Assembly (NCBI GenBank): GCA_015243575.1
Contig: CP042469.1
Coordinates: forward strand, 1,578,929 to 1,642,928
Length of the DNA stretch: 64,000 bases
DNA from: Clostridiales bacterium
GTDB taxonomy: Bacteria; Bacillota; Clostridia; Peptostreptococcales; Anaerovoracaceae
Reading direction: 5' to 3'
Below the pieces are notes generated by a model, which saw only the letters and a program-made list of their open reading frames with translations, was not told where the DNA came from and did no database searches. Made by a program: the position numbers and the translations under genes. Shown one piece after another: positions 26,157 to 35,262 of this stretch. Numbering within the stretch: the first letter of the stretch is position 1; each line of letters opens with the position of its first letter.

Positions 26157-27953
26157 TTACACCAATTTTTCAATTTCCACAATGAGCTTTTCGAAAGCAT
26201 CCATCGCTTGTTCAATGGGCGCCGGACTGCTCATATCAACACCCGCGATTTTTAGCAGTTCAATGGGATAATTGCTTTCTCCAGTCTTCAAAAACTCGAT
26301 GTAGGCATCTCTTGCGGGAGCTCCCTCTTTTAAAATCTTTCCGGAGATCGCTGAAGCAGCTGAGTAGCCGGTGGCATATTTATATACGTAGAAGGCCCTA
26401 TAAAAATGAGGGATTCTTGCCCATTCCATGGCGATATACGGATCGTATGAGACGTTGTCGCCAAAGTACTTTTTGTTCAATTTGTCGTACTCTTTGCTGA
26501 GCCATTCCGCTGTTAGCACCTCACCCTTCTCTACCGCTTCATGGGTTAACTTCTCAAATTCCGCAAACATCGTCTGACGGAACAGGGTGGTTCTAAACTC
26601 CTCAATATGAAGGTTTAACAAGTATTTTCTCTCCTCCGTATCCTTGCAATTGTCAAGGAGGTGATGCATCAGCAGAGATTCATTTACGGTAGAAGCAACC
26701 TCTGCAGTGAAAATGGAATGTCCCCCGTACACGAAGGGCTGGTTCTGCCTGGTGTAATAGGAATGCATGGAGTGGCCCATCTCGTGAACCAAGGTAAATA
26801 CATCCTTCAGCCTTCCGTTATAATTCATTAAAATATACGGCATACTGTCATAGCTTCCAAAGGAGTAAGCACCGCTGGTTTTGCCTTCATTTTCGTAGAC
26901 ATCAACCCAGCCTGCAGCGATTCCGTCATTCATCTTCTTCAGATAACCTTCTCCCAAAGGAGCCAGCCCTGCAGTCATCATCTCCAGCGCTTTCTCATAG
27001 GATACCTCCGCCTTGGGCATCTCCACCAGCGGTACATACATATCATACATGTGAACCTGGTCTACGCCAAGCATCTTTCTCCTGACTTCCACGTATCGGT
27101 GCAGCAGATCCAGCCTGCTGTTTACAGTATCGATCAAGTTGTCGTATACGGAAGCGGGAATATTATCACCGGACAAAGCGGCTTCTCTTGCAGAGTCATA
27201 CTTTCTGATTCTGGCAGTGATGACATCAGTTTTTGTATTATAATTATAGGTAGTGGCAAGGGTATTTTTTAGGTTGTCATAAGCCTGATACATGTGCTCG
27301 TAGGCATCCTTTCGAACTCTTCTGCTGTGGGATTCCATAAAACCGATGTATCTTCCGTGGGTCACCTCGACTTCGTCACCGTCTTCGTCCATGATGGTGC
27401 CAAATTTGATATCGGCATTATTGAGCATACCGAAAATATCATTGGTGGCACCGGCGATCTCGCTCATTTGAGCCATGAGATTTTCCTCATCCTTGGAAAG
27501 GACATGTGCCTTCTCACGCAGCAGCTCGTTAATTACATGCTCATACAGTTTCAAACCTGGTTCTGCTTCAATGAAACCCTTCAGCTTTTCTTCGGGAATT
27601 TCGAGCAGCTCCGGTGTGAAGAAGGAAAGATATGAAGAGGTTTTTGCAATCAGCGATCCCGATTTGTCACTCATAGCCTGATATTTATTGATCCTGTTGT
27701 CCTCATCCTTCTTCATTCTCGAATAAACATATATTTTTTCCAGAATCAACCAGATATTATCTTTCTTCTGCAGTGCCTCCAGCAAGAGCTGCGGGCTCTC
27801 TCCCAGTCTGCCGGAATAAGCCACATAATCTTTAGCCTTATCTTCTACTGCTTTATAATCAACTTTCCATTGTTCCTCATCAGCGTACATCTCTTCAATC
27901 TTCCATTTGTACTTTGAATCGATCTGATCCCTAGTTTTCATTTCTTTTCCCAT
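26157..27953 (-). CDS. pepF: Oligoendopeptidase F (M3 zinc metallopeptidase)
   Basis: A 598-residue cytosolic M3B peptidase that cuts oligopeptides of roughly 7-17 residues. The zinc site LVHEMGHSMHSYY (HEXXH, about residue 388-400) and the downstream third-ligand glutamate region HSIFTAEVASTVNESLL are present, as is the N-terminal oligopeptidase F domain. Length is standard. AAGGAG stands 7 bases before the ATG. It is transcribed away from murI; a TATAAT box and a dyad at 28097-28118 lie in the shared gap. The leader also has a GGCAGG/CCTGCC hairpin at 27981-27996. A role in peptide use fits an amino-acid fermenter. Confidence 0.94.
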   Translation of the reverse strand: MGKEMKTRDQIDSKYKWKIEEMYADEEQWKVDYKAVEDKAKDYVAYSGRLGESPQLLLEALQKKDNIWLILEKIYVYSRMKKDEDNRINKYQAMSDKSGSLIAKTSSYLSFFTPELLEIPEEKLKGFIEAEPGLKLYEHVINELLREKAHVLSKDEENLMAQMSEIAGATNDIFGMLNNADIKFGTIMDEDGDEVEVTHGRYIGFMESHSRRVRKDAYEHMYQAYDNLKNTLATTYNYNTKTDVITARIRKYDSAREAALSGDNIPASVYDNLIDTVNSRLDLLHRYVEVRRKMLGVDQVHMYDMYVPLVEMPKAEVSYEKALEMMTAGLAPLGEGYLKKMNDGIAAGWVDVYENEGKTSGAYSFGSYDSMPYILMNYNGRLKDVFTLVHEMGHSMHSYYTRQNQPFVYGGHSIFTAEVASTVNESLLMHHLLDNCKDTEERKYLLNLHIEEFRTTLFRQTMFAEFEKLTHEAVEKGEVLTAEWLSKEYDKLNKKYFGDNVSYDPYIAMEWARIPHFYRAFYVYKYATGYSAASAISGKILKEGAPARDAYIEFLKTGESNYPIELLKIAGVDMSSPAPIEQAMDAFEKLIVEIEKLV

Positions 27954-28082
27954 GCCAAAACTCCTTATCTTTTTTTGATTGGCAGGAATCCCTGCCGAAA
28001 GAGAATGTAGAAATCATCCAATTTCTCAATTCCCTCATTTCTCATTTTTTTATTTACATTTTATCCTTTATTCATTAATATT

Positions 28083-28118
28083 ATTATAGCATCAGTGCAA
28101 ACCATAGCTCTGGTTTGC
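28083..28118. promoter_or_regulatory. Divergent pepF/murI region with a -10 box and a dyad
   Basis: TATAAT on the minus strand (28083-28088) is a likely pepF -10 box. Just upstream, where a -35 would fall, is a perfect dyad GCAAACCA/TGGTTTGC (28097-28104, 28111-28118) with a 6-base spacer, a plausible operator. The 299-base gap 27954-28252 holds no gene. Confidence 0.45.
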
Positions 28119-28252
28119 TACACACCGCTACAATCCAATACATCCTTTATAAAATCTCCGATTTTATTTCATTTGCTGTATTGATGATATACTTATCATT
28201 ATTATACCCAGAAAATGGTTTTACTTCAACAACGAAAGGACACTTAATTTTT

Positions 28253-29071
28253 ATGGATAACCGACCAATAGGTTTTTTTGATTCAGGCTTAGGCGGGCTT
28301 ACCTGCATACCGTATTTAATGAAGGCTCTGCCGAAAGAGAAAATCGTATATTTCGGGGACACCGCCCGAACTCCGTATGGCTCGAAAGCACCTTCCACCA
28401 TTCGCCTTTTTTCCATGCAGATTGCAGACTTCCTGGTAAAAGAAAATGTGAAAATGATTGTAATTGCATGCAATACAGTAAGTTCAACCTGCTTGGAAGA
28501 GCTGCAGCAGAAATATCCCTCAATCCCCATTATAGGGATTATTGGACCTACCGCTGAGGTCATCGCAGAAACCTGCAGCAAGGAGGATGAAATCGGTATT
28601 ATCGGGACAAAGGTTACGATCAAAAGCAAAGCCTACGAGAACTTAATCCACTGCCTGAATCCAGAGTTAAACTTATATGCAACACCCTGCCCTACGTTTG
28701 TCCCACTCATTGAAGAGGGTATCATACAACATGAAATTATGGATCTTTCCATTCAATATTATCTTGATCATTTTATTGCATATAATAAGATCAACACCTT
28801 GGTTTTAGGCTGTACCCATTATCCACTGATCAGGAAGAATATCGAGAAGATTTATCCCCAGCTTCGGATCATCAATCCCTCGGAAGAAATCATACCGCAC
28901 ATCATAGAACAGCTTGAAAAAAATGATCTCCTCTCCGACGAGCCGGTTTTTGACAATACTTTTTACGCCAGCGACTTGTCAGAGAACTTCGTAAATATGA
29001 TTAATCGTATCTTTGAAAATTCAGAGTTCAAGGTGGCTTTTAAAAGCTTCGATCTTGATACCTACAAATGA
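28253..29071 (+). CDS. murI: Glutamate racemase
   Basis: A 272-residue cofactor-independent racemase that makes D-glutamate for peptidoglycan. It starts MDNRPIGFFDSGLGGLTC; the two catalytic cysteines are in VIACNTVSS (about residue 70-78) and VLGCTHYPLI (about 181-190), and the PYGSK and GIIGT motifs are present. ATG at 28253 matches the family start and has AAGGA about 12 bases before it; an open stretch upstream is not racemase-like. It is followed after 10 bases by an acidic protein gene. A separate Asp/Glu-type racemase lies at 33037-33759. Confidence 0.94.
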   Translation: MDNRPIGFFDSGLGGLTCIPYLMKALPKEKIVYFGDTARTPYGSKAPSTIRLFSMQIADFLVKENVKMIVIACNTVSSTCLEELQQKYPSIPIIGIIGPTAEVIAETCSKEDEIGIIGTKVTIKSKAYENLIHCLNPELNLYATPCPTFVPLIEEGIIQHEIMDLSIQYYLDHFIAYNKINTLVLGCTHYPLIRKNIEKIYPQLRIINPSEEIIPHIIEQLEKNDLLSDEPVFDNTFYASDLSENFVNMINRIFENSEFKVAFKSFDLDTYK

Positions 29072-29081
29072 GGTGATAAAA

Positions 29082-29714
29082 ATGGATTATGACGAACTTA
29101 TGGAACTACTCGAAATCGACTCACTAGACGAATTTGTAGATTTTGAGCATTTTGCTACTTTGGTTGAGTGTGACGAAGAGATTCCTTATGAATCTTTCTT
29201 TAAAATTTTTGCGGATATTGATTCGCAAACACTGGTGGAAATCACCGATACCTATTTTGAGGATATTCTACAGGGTATGCCCGATGACGGAATTGAAGTC
29301 TATACCCTTATGGATACTGTGAGACAAGCATTGATCGGCTTGGCCAAGAATTCAACAACCCGAGACGAACGTATCCCTTATGTGGACGAACTTTATAAGT
29401 TCAGAAACTGGTATATCTTTGACAGCATCGTTCACTTGAGGCGTCTTAAGGATAACGTCAAACGTGATGCCACAGTCAGCGAAGCAATGTCATTATATCG
29501 GCTGGAAAAGCTCAATGAAGATCAATACCGCTACGATTTCTCTGATAGTTTAGATTATGAAATCGATGAATATGCAATATCCTTTGATGCAGAACTTGAT
29601 GAAGAATATGACGAAACCAACGAAGAAGATGAGGAACTGTACGAAGATGGCCTCATTGATAAGAAATTCCCTGTCATCGACGGTGAGTCCTATGATGAGG
29701 ATGAGGACTATTGA
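29082..29714 (+). CDS. Acidic hypothetical protein
   Basis: A 210-residue, strongly acidic, soluble protein; the last 50 residues are almost a run of Asp and Glu (EEYDETNEEDEELYEDG), and a helical core occupies about residues 1-150 (MDYDELMELLEIDSLDEFVDFEHF). No signal peptide, membrane segment or cysteine cluster is seen. GAGGTGA stands just before the ATG. It begins 10 bases after murI and is probably co-transcribed with it. I do not recognise a family; the acidic tail could bind basic partners or metal ions. Confidence 0.8.
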   Translation: MDYDELMELLEIDSLDEFVDFEHFATLVECDEEIPYESFFKIFADIDSQTLVEITDTYFEDILQGMPDDGIEVYTLMDTVRQALIGLAKNSTTRDERIPYVDELYKFRNWYIFDSIVHLRRLKDNVKRDATVSEAMSLYRLEKLNEDQYRYDFSDSLDYEIDEYAISFDAELDEEYDETNEEDEELYEDGLIDKKFPVIDGESYDEDEDY

Positions 29715-29869
29715 GAAATAGTCCTCTCATGGTAAACGCTTGGCGTATGATAATGGCTTATCACAAGATAATGTAGTAATGATTCCTCCCGAAAAGCAAT
29801 AGAATAGAATAGCCGAGCTATTGGCCAAACAACGCTTGGGCTAGATTTTACTGTTCTTCGGAGGCTCAT

Positions 29870-30856
29870 ATGAAATCAGGATCAATTGCAGAGGTCAGGA
29901 CAGGCACCATGATCGTTAACGGATATGCAACCCAGAATATGACACAGGAACTGCTGAATTTCTGGGCAAAAGATTTGACCTACGTGACGTATTACAGCTA
30001 TGGCTTCAATGCACAAGGTGATCTGATTCCACTAAGCGATGCAAATCTGCTGCAATATGCATATAACAGCGGTGTTGCCCCCCTGATGGCCTTAACTCCC
30101 TATAATGAATATGGTGAATACAGCTATGATCTGACCCGAATCATTTTTACCGATCCTAATGTCAGAGACCGGCTGATCAATAATGTCGTATTAAACGTAT
30201 TGGGTAAAAAGTACTTTGGCATGGTATTTAATTTCGGCTACATCGCACCACAGGACCGGGAGCAGTTTGTGATAACTGTCTCAAAAACAACTGCCAGGCT
30301 CAATAGTGTAGCAGCTCTCGTTATGGTATCTCTAACACCAGGCTTATATGATGCTGGCATCGATTACACTGCGTTAAACAAGGCGGCTAACTTTCTTGAA
30401 TTAAAAGCATTTCGACAGGCCTTTGGAAACGAAAGTCCTGGCCCACTCTCCTCCAGTGAAGGAATTTATAATTTTTTGGCTTTCAACAGAGTACTGGATC
30501 CTCGTAAAGTTTTACTTGGTATCTCAAATTACGGCTATGATTGGGCCGTCCCTTTTCCCGAAAGCTATCTGCCTGCGCAAATGTTATCCAATGACGATGC
30601 GGAACGGCAGGCACAGGAAATAGGTGCTGTGATTCAATATGACGATCGTTCAAAGGCACCATTTTACCTTTACCGCGATAACGCTGAAATCCAGCATATT
30701 GTCTGGTTCGAGAACGAAGCAAGCATCAGATCCAAGCTTCAGATTGTTGATGAATTCGATCTTGGCGGCATCAGTATTTGGACCATCATGGACCCTTTTC
30801 CTGCAGGAATCAAAGCCATCAGAGATTCAACCCCGGTGCTGAAAGTTAAGGTATGA
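29870..30856 (+). CDS. GH18-fold protein of spore type (YaaH-like), catalytic residues lost
   Basis: A 328-residue TIM-barrel protein of the glycoside hydrolase 18 family, closest in layout to YaaH/spore-germination hydrolases but without LysM repeats or signal peptide. Recognisable segments are VNGYATQNMTQELLNFWAKDLTYVTYYSYGFN, APLMALTPYN, and IAPQDREQF. The strand-4 motif that should read DG-x2-D-F-E is YFGMVFNFGYI (115-125): Phe116, Asn121 and Gly123 replace the two aspartates and the catalytic glutamate. It is therefore predicted to bind, not cut, its glycan. GGAGG lies 5 bases before the ATG. It lies about 150 bases past the acidic protein gene and is followed by a GNAT gene. Confidence 0.8.
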   Translation: MKSGSIAEVRTGTMIVNGYATQNMTQELLNFWAKDLTYVTYYSYGFNAQGDLIPLSDANLLQYAYNSGVAPLMALTPYNEYGEYSYDLTRIIFTDPNVRDRLINNVVLNVLGKKYFGMVFNFGYIAPQDREQFVITVSKTTARLNSVAALVMVSLTPGLYDAGIDYTALNKAANFLELKAFRQAFGNESPGPLSSSEGIYNFLAFNRVLDPRKVLLGISNYGYDWAVPFPESYLPAQMLSNDDAERQAQEIGAVIQYDDRSKAPFYLYRDNAEIQHIVWFENEASIRSKLQIVDEFDLGGISIWTIMDPFPAGIKAIRDSTPVLKVKV

Positions 30857-30892
30857 AATGAAATTGATCTAGAAACTGAAAGGATAAATAAT

Positions 30893-31408
30893 ATGGAATT
30901 AATAATCAGACAAGCATTAGTTGAAGATCTGGAACGGCTCGATGAGATTGAACAGATCTGTTTTCCGCCTAAGGAAGCTGCTTCTCATGATACACTTGAA
31001 TCCAGACTGAAGGTTTACGGCCGCAGCTTTCAGCTTGCAGAGCTTGACGGCAAGATCATCGGCTTTATTAATGGAAGCATCATCAATGATATGGTTATTC
31101 ATGATGAGCATTACGGGGATACATCCTATCATGATGCGAATGGCGCGTATCAGAGTATTTTCGGGCTGTGTATGCTGCCTGAATACAGAAAAAGCGGTTA
31201 TGCTTCTGCCCTTGTCAACGCATTGATCAATACTGCCGAAGATTCTGGAAGAAAAGGGCTTACACTCTGCTGCAAAGAAGAGAAAATTTCGTATTATGAA
31301 AAGCTCGGTTTTGTCAATCATGGCAAATCTGCCTCTGATCACGGGAGTGCAGTATGGTACAATATGATTCTTAAATTGAACGAAGGAACTCCATCTCCAG
31401 TGGATTAA
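30893..31408 (+). CDS. GNAT-family N-acetyltransferase, arylalkylamine (AANAT)-like
   Basis: A 171-residue acetyltransferase with the serotonin N-acetyltransferase-like pattern: EQICFPPKEAAS near residue 19, acetyl-CoA binding LCMLPEYRKSGYASALVNALI (about 99-119), and ISYYEKLGFVNHGKSASDHGSAVWYNM at the end. Members acetylate arylalkylamines or polyamine-like amines; the true substrate here is unknown. AAAGGA precedes the ATG. It is 36 bases downstream of the GH18 gene, likely the same transcript, which ends at the terminator at 31448-31486. Confidence 0.87.
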   Translation: MELIIRQALVEDLERLDEIEQICFPPKEAASHDTLESRLKVYGRSFQLAELDGKIIGFINGSIINDMVIHDEHYGDTSYHDANGAYQSIFGLCMLPEYRKSGYASALVNALINTAEDSGRKGLTLCCKEEKISYYEKLGFVNHGKSASDHGSAVWYNMILKLNEGTPSPVD

Positions 31409-31447
31409 GACTTTCGCTCTGCACCAATCCCTGGCACTGTTTCAAAC

Positions 31448-31486
31448 AAAAAATCACCATCCCTTAGAAATGGTGATTTTTTTATC
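31448..31486. terminator. Bidirectional intrinsic terminator between convergent genes
   Basis: AAATCACCAT (31451-31460) and ATGGTGATTT (31470-31479) form a 10-bp stem flanked by A- and T-runs on both sides. It serves both the GNAT gene (plus) and the Mur ligase operon (minus). Confidence 0.9.
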
Positions 31487-31491
31487 TTCTA

Positions 31492-33033
31492 TTAATTAAT
31501 ACCGAGATATTTCTTTACGTATTCCACATCAGAGGGTGTATCAATATATAAAGTTCCTCTCTTTTGCCGGGTCTCTCTTCCCTTGCCCGTAACCAATACG
31601 ATGGTATTGTCATCTGCATTGACAATGGCTTCTCTGATCGCCTCTTCCCGGTCTGGAATGATTGCGTAGCTGCATTCCTGCTTCTCTACATGCTGGGCAA
31701 TCTCTTCACAAATTTTCAACAAGGGTTCCTCTCCTGCATCCTCTTCTGTGATATAGACCTGATCAGAATATCTTCCCGCAATTTCTCCCAGCTCCTGCCT
31801 GCGTCTCACTGCCTTTTTCCCCGGACAGCCGAACACGATGGTAATCTTCTTATCCGGATACTCTTTTCTGGTGGATTGGAAGAGCGTTTCAAAACTCATT
31901 TTATTGTGAGCATAGTCCACGATGACCTGAACCTTCTTCTTCTTTCCTGTATAGACTTCCATTCTGCCACTCACTCTGGCCTTTTTGAGACCAGCCGCAA
32001 CAAAGCTCATGGGGATTCCCAGACAATAGGAAATAGAAATAGCAGCCAGCGCATTTTGTACGTTGAATAAACCAGCCATGGTGATTTTAAATTCTTTTTC
32101 AAAGTCCTTTTCCAGGTTCTTCGTTCTCACCTTAAAGCTGATGTTCTTGCCCGCCTTTATAATATCGTAACCAAAAATGTCTGCTCGTTCATCAAGGCCG
32201 AAGGTAACCACGTTAGGGCAAGCTTTGGACGCTTCCAGGATTCTGTCGATTTGGTCGCTGTTGATGTTGATGCACGCATTTTCACACTGGGCGAAAAGCC
32301 TAAGCTTGGATTCCAGATAGTCCTCAAAGCTGCTGTGCTCCACATCACTGATATGATCTTCACCAATATTCAGGAAGCAGCCTACAGTAAAGTTAACACC
32401 CAAAGTACGGTCATATTTCAATGCCTGACTGGAGACCTCCATGCTAAGATACTCTATGCCGCTGCTCGCCGCATTGAAAAAGTGCTTGTGAAGCTCCATC
32501 GCCTCCGGTGTGGTTAAATGAGATTCTTCGTTGATGATCCCATCGTAATTATCAATGCCGGAAATAATTGCGCTCAGCGGTTTCTTTTTTTCTCTCAGAT
32601 ACTCATCCATGATAAATTTCATAAAATAAGCGGTTGTGGACTTTCCTTTTGTGCCTGTGATTCCTACGATGTTCAGGTCTCTCCAGATCTGGTTATAATA
32701 ATAATCAGCAAGGAGGGCCATGGTCTTACGGATATCATTAACAATGATGCACGAAACCCCGCCCCCAGGAAGTTCACCATCAGAAAGCTCATATCTTGTC
32801 TCGCTGATATAGCATACCGCCCCATCTCTGATGGCAGCCTTCAGATATTCCGCAGAAAAGTGGCTGCCCTTACACACGAATAGTGTATTCTTCTTGATAT
32901 CTTTTGAATTAAATGAAATATACTGAATCGGCCATTCTTTGTGACCATCTTTGATCTCGCAATGCTTTACCAGCTGATGCTTGTCCAGCAATTGATAGTA
33001 CTCTATCATGCTATGCTTTGTATCATCCATCAT
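31492..33033 (-). CDS. Mur ligase family protein, MurE-like
   Basis: A 513-residue ATP-dependent amide ligase resembling MurE (UDP-MurNAc-tripeptide synthetase). It has the ATP site ITGTKGKST (about 125-133), the central GEDHISDVEHSSFEDYLESKLRLF segment and the C-terminal VDYAHNKMSFETL and FGCPGKKAVRRR motifs. The segment that in diaminopimelate-adding MurE reads DNPR is TEEDAGEEP here, which argues against diaminopimelate and allows L-lysine or another amino acid. It closes a three-gene unit with a racemase and a D-Asp-ligase-like ATP-grasp protein, 3 bases after the racemase gene. AAGGAAGG precedes the ATG. It may be the main MurE or a specialised paralogue. Confidence 0.82.
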   Translation of the reverse strand: MMDDTKHSMIEYYQLLDKHQLVKHCEIKDGHKEWPIQYISFNSKDIKKNTLFVCKGSHFSAEYLKAAIRDGAVCYISETRYELSDGELPGGGVSCIIVNDIRKTMALLADYYYNQIWRDLNIVGITGTKGKSTTAYFMKFIMDEYLREKKKPLSAIISGIDNYDGIINEESHLTTPEAMELHKHFFNAASSGIEYLSMEVSSQALKYDRTLGVNFTVGCFLNIGEDHISDVEHSSFEDYLESKLRLFAQCENACININSDQIDRILEASKACPNVVTFGLDERADIFGYDIIKAGKNISFKVRTKNLEKDFEKEFKITMAGLFNVQNALAAISISYCLGIPMSFVAAGLKKARVSGRMEVYTGKKKKVQVIVDYAHNKMSFETLFQSTRKEYPDKKITIVFGCPGKKAVRRRQELGEIAGRYSDQVYITEEDAGEEPLLKICEEIAQHVEKQECSYAIIPDREEAIREAIVNADDNTIVLVTGKGRETRQKRGTLYIDTPSDVEYVKKYLGIN

Positions 33034-33036
33034 TTT

Positions 33037-33759
33037 TCAACCTTCCTTTATATTACCGCCGCAGGACAAAATTGACTGCTCCGTCAAAATATCCATGGCA
33101 TCTATGTAGTATGGCGGCAGCTTATATTGCTCTTTGAAACAGGATAGCTCGGTGCACGCCAGGATAGCGGCATCACAACCTTTATTTTTAAGGTCCTCCT
33201 GAATCATCAGAAAATCAGCAAAGTCGATTTCTCCTCCGTTTTTAATTCCGTCATAAATTAATTTCATCACAAGCCTTTGTGACATCTCGTCAGGCACAAC
33301 AGGGACGAGCCCTACTTTTTGGAGTTCCTGCTGATATAAACCGGTATTGATGGTGCCGTCAGTGGCCAAAATACCGACCTTTCCCTCCTGTTGAGGAAAC
33401 TGTCTGGCAAGATATGCAGCAGTTTCTCTAATCATATGAATGATCGGTACCGATATTTCTTCTTGCAGTCGATCAGCCAGCACATGGGAAGTATTGCAGG
33501 GAATTGCAATCACCCCTGCGCCGTTTGCTTCCAGTGACATTGCATCCTTACGCAGCATCTGGAACAATTCTTCCGTCCTGCCTTCCAGAATAGCTTTCGT
33601 CCGATCCGGCATCGTTGCATGACTGAGAATCAGCATATCCAAATGCTCTTGGTCGCAGTGAGCATCGGTTTTTTCAATAATCATTTTATAAAAAAGCTGT
33701 GTTGCAAGAGGCCCCATGCCCCCTAAAACGCCCAGTACCTTTTTCTCTTTGATCCCCAT
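33037..33759 (-). CDS. Aspartate/glutamate racemase family protein
   Basis: A 240-residue cofactor-independent racemase. It starts MGIKEKKVLGVLGGMGPLATQLFY, with the two catalytic cysteines in IPCNTSH (about residue 80) and ILACTELSCF (about 190), the pattern of aspartate racemases rather than MurI. ATG at 33759 follows GGGGGA by 8 bases; an upstream ATG at 33792 overlaps the preceding gene and lacks a ribosome site. Between a D-Asp-ligase-like gene and a MurE-like gene, its likely product is D-aspartate for peptidoglycan side chains. Confidence 0.87.
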   Translation of the reverse strand: MGIKEKKVLGVLGGMGPLATQLFYKMIIEKTDAHCDQEHLDMLILSHATMPDRTKAILEGRTEELFQMLRKDAMSLEANGAGVIAIPCNTSHVLADRLQEEISVPIIHMIRETAAYLARQFPQQEGKVGILATDGTINTGLYQQELQKVGLVPVVPDEMSQRLVMKLIYDGIKNGGEIDFADFLMIQEDLKNKGCDAAILACTELSCFKEQYKLPPYYIDAMDILTEQSILSCGGNIKEG

Positions 33760-33775
33760 GATTCCAGTCCCCCAG

Positions 33776-34987
33776 TTATTTCTGCTTTCCAAGATACTTC
33801 CTGTACTTATAATAATGTCCCAATTGAGACTTATATAATCTCAATCTTCTCATAAAGCCAGCATCCGCAGAATAGAACAGAGGATTCACAACCTTTCCTT
33901 CCCGGATCAGCTGTCTCATGGCTATTTTATACTCTTCCGGCTGGATATATCGGAATGCGACTCCCTTGGGAACTACCATCCAAAGGGATTTCTCCGTAAT
34001 AATCTTTGTTTCCACAGGATGCTTCAGAATATAATCCTCTACCAGATACTTTGCAATATTCTGACCTGCTCCAGTGACGTAGTAGTTGCTTCTCCCCTGC
34101 CGTGTATTAATTTCAAAGGCTTTATACTTACCGTCACGCAGATCGTACTTAATGTCAAAATTGGAGAAACCAATGTAGTGCATTTCCTCCAATAATTTTT
34201 TAAAGCCAGCAGCCAGCTCTTCGTTGTGCTCCGTTATAATCACCGCATGGTTGCCGATCCCGTGCGGTGTATGCTCCTCAAGGAGAACATGTCCAAGAGA
34301 CATCAAGCGAACCTGTCCATTGCGGTCGGAATAATTGGTCAGTACACGCATATAAGTGTCATCTCCGGGAATAAAATCCTGGATGATGATGGAATCGTTA
34401 TAACCCGACTTGTAAATATCATCTAATATTCCATTGAGTTCTTTCAGATCATCCGCTTTGTAAACCTTCTTCTGGGTCGGGAACGGATAACGCCAGTACT
34501 CAATTCCGTTTGCAGGCTTCACAATAAAAGGCGCCTCAAAAGGCAGCTCAAACTGATGCCCCAGCTCCTTTTTATGAACAAAGGTATTGGGATAATCCAC
34601 CCCCGCCTCTTCGCACATCTCATAGAACTTTTCTTTATGAATTAAATTGTTCATCATATCGATGTCAATGTAAGGTGCGATCACATTCCCAGGGAACTTG
34701 TCCTTATTCTGACTGAGCAGCTGTACGTAGCTGTCACCGCAGCCAATTGCAAGGATTTTCTGCTCCTTGTGTGCCTCTGCAAACTCCTTTACGACAGAAA
34801 GAAACGTTTCCTGCCTGTCGATCTTTGGATTGGCGGTATAATGCATGATCTTGCTGTCATGGCATGGACCGGTGCTGTATTTTCCGTATACGTAAGCCTT
34901 TATATCATATTGCTCATGGAATGCCCTGGCAACACTGTAAACATTAATATCTCCTGCGAACAGAAGTGGGATAAAATTCTGACTCAT
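33776..34987 (-). CDS. ATP-grasp carboxylate-amine ligase, D-aspartate ligase-like
   Basis: A 403-residue ATP-grasp ligase. The N-terminus FIPLLFAGDINVYSVARAF, APFIVKPANGIEYW, VQDFIPGDDTYMRVL (about 203-217), GFSNFDIKYDLRDG and FEINTRQGRSNYYVT follow the layout I remember for enterococcal D-aspartate ligase, which adds D-Asp to the L-lysine side chain of peptidoglycan precursors. The Mg/ATP residues (Asp/Glu/Asn in FDIKYD and FEINTRQGR) are present. First gene of its operon, with a consensus promoter at 35041-35069. The specific substrate is inferred from the racemase neighbour; another amino acid is possible. Confidence 0.8.
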   Translation of the reverse strand: MSQNFIPLLFAGDINVYSVARAFHEQYDIKAYVYGKYSTGPCHDSKIMHYTANPKIDRQETFLSVVKEFAEAHKEQKILAIGCGDSYVQLLSQNKDKFPGNVIAPYIDIDMMNNLIHKEKFYEMCEEAGVDYPNTFVHKKELGHQFELPFEAPFIVKPANGIEYWRYPFPTQKKVYKADDLKELNGILDDIYKSGYNDSIIIQDFIPGDDTYMRVLTNYSDRNGQVRLMSLGHVLLEEHTPHGIGNHAVIITEHNEELAAGFKKLLEEMHYIGFSNFDIKYDLRDGKYKAFEINTRQGRSNYYVTGAGQNIAKYLVEDYILKHPVETKIITEKSLWMVVPKGVAFRYIQPEEYKIAMRQLIREGKVVNPLFYSADAGFMRRLRLYKSQLGHYYKYRKYLGKQK

Positions 34988-35040
34988 CTGCAGCTCCTTC
35001 GTTCTTAATCGATCTAAAATCTGATCTTCAGATCCTGCTT

Positions 35041-35069
35041 ATTATACTACTTTTCCCTTTTTTTATCAA
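35041..35069 (-). promoter_or_regulatory. Sigma-A promoter of the ATP-grasp/racemase/Mur ligase operon
   Basis: On the minus strand TTGATA (35064-35069), 17 bases, TATAAT (35041-35046), about 55 bases before the ATP-grasp gene start. Its -35 box abuts the -10 of the divergent promoter. Confidence 0.82.
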
Positions 35070-35078
35070 TGTTATAAT
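35070..35078 (+). promoter_or_regulatory. Extended -10 promoter of the P-loop ATPase gene
   Basis: TG-T-TATAAT (TATAAT at 35073-35078) is an extended -10 element reading right, adjoining the divergent operon's -35. The ~185-base leader carries a GCGGCC/GGCCGC hairpin (35121-35126 with 35148-35153) of unknown role. Confidence 0.55.
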
Positions 35079-35262
35079 CGGATATATGTTGGGATGTATG
35101 TTATCCGTCAGCTACAATTCGCGGCCGATTAGGCCATAAGAGCTGTAGGCCGCAGCTTTACCCTCAAATGTGAAAAAGGGACAGCAGATTTCGATTTCTT
35201 TATCACCAGCGGCTTTTTTTCAGCATATCATGAAAGGTAAAGCTTTGGAAAGGGAGATGTAT

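Noticed and set aside
28147-28629. 160-codon minus-strand open frame over murI
   Set aside because: Glutamate racemase motifs, including the first catalytic cysteine, run through it on the other strand.
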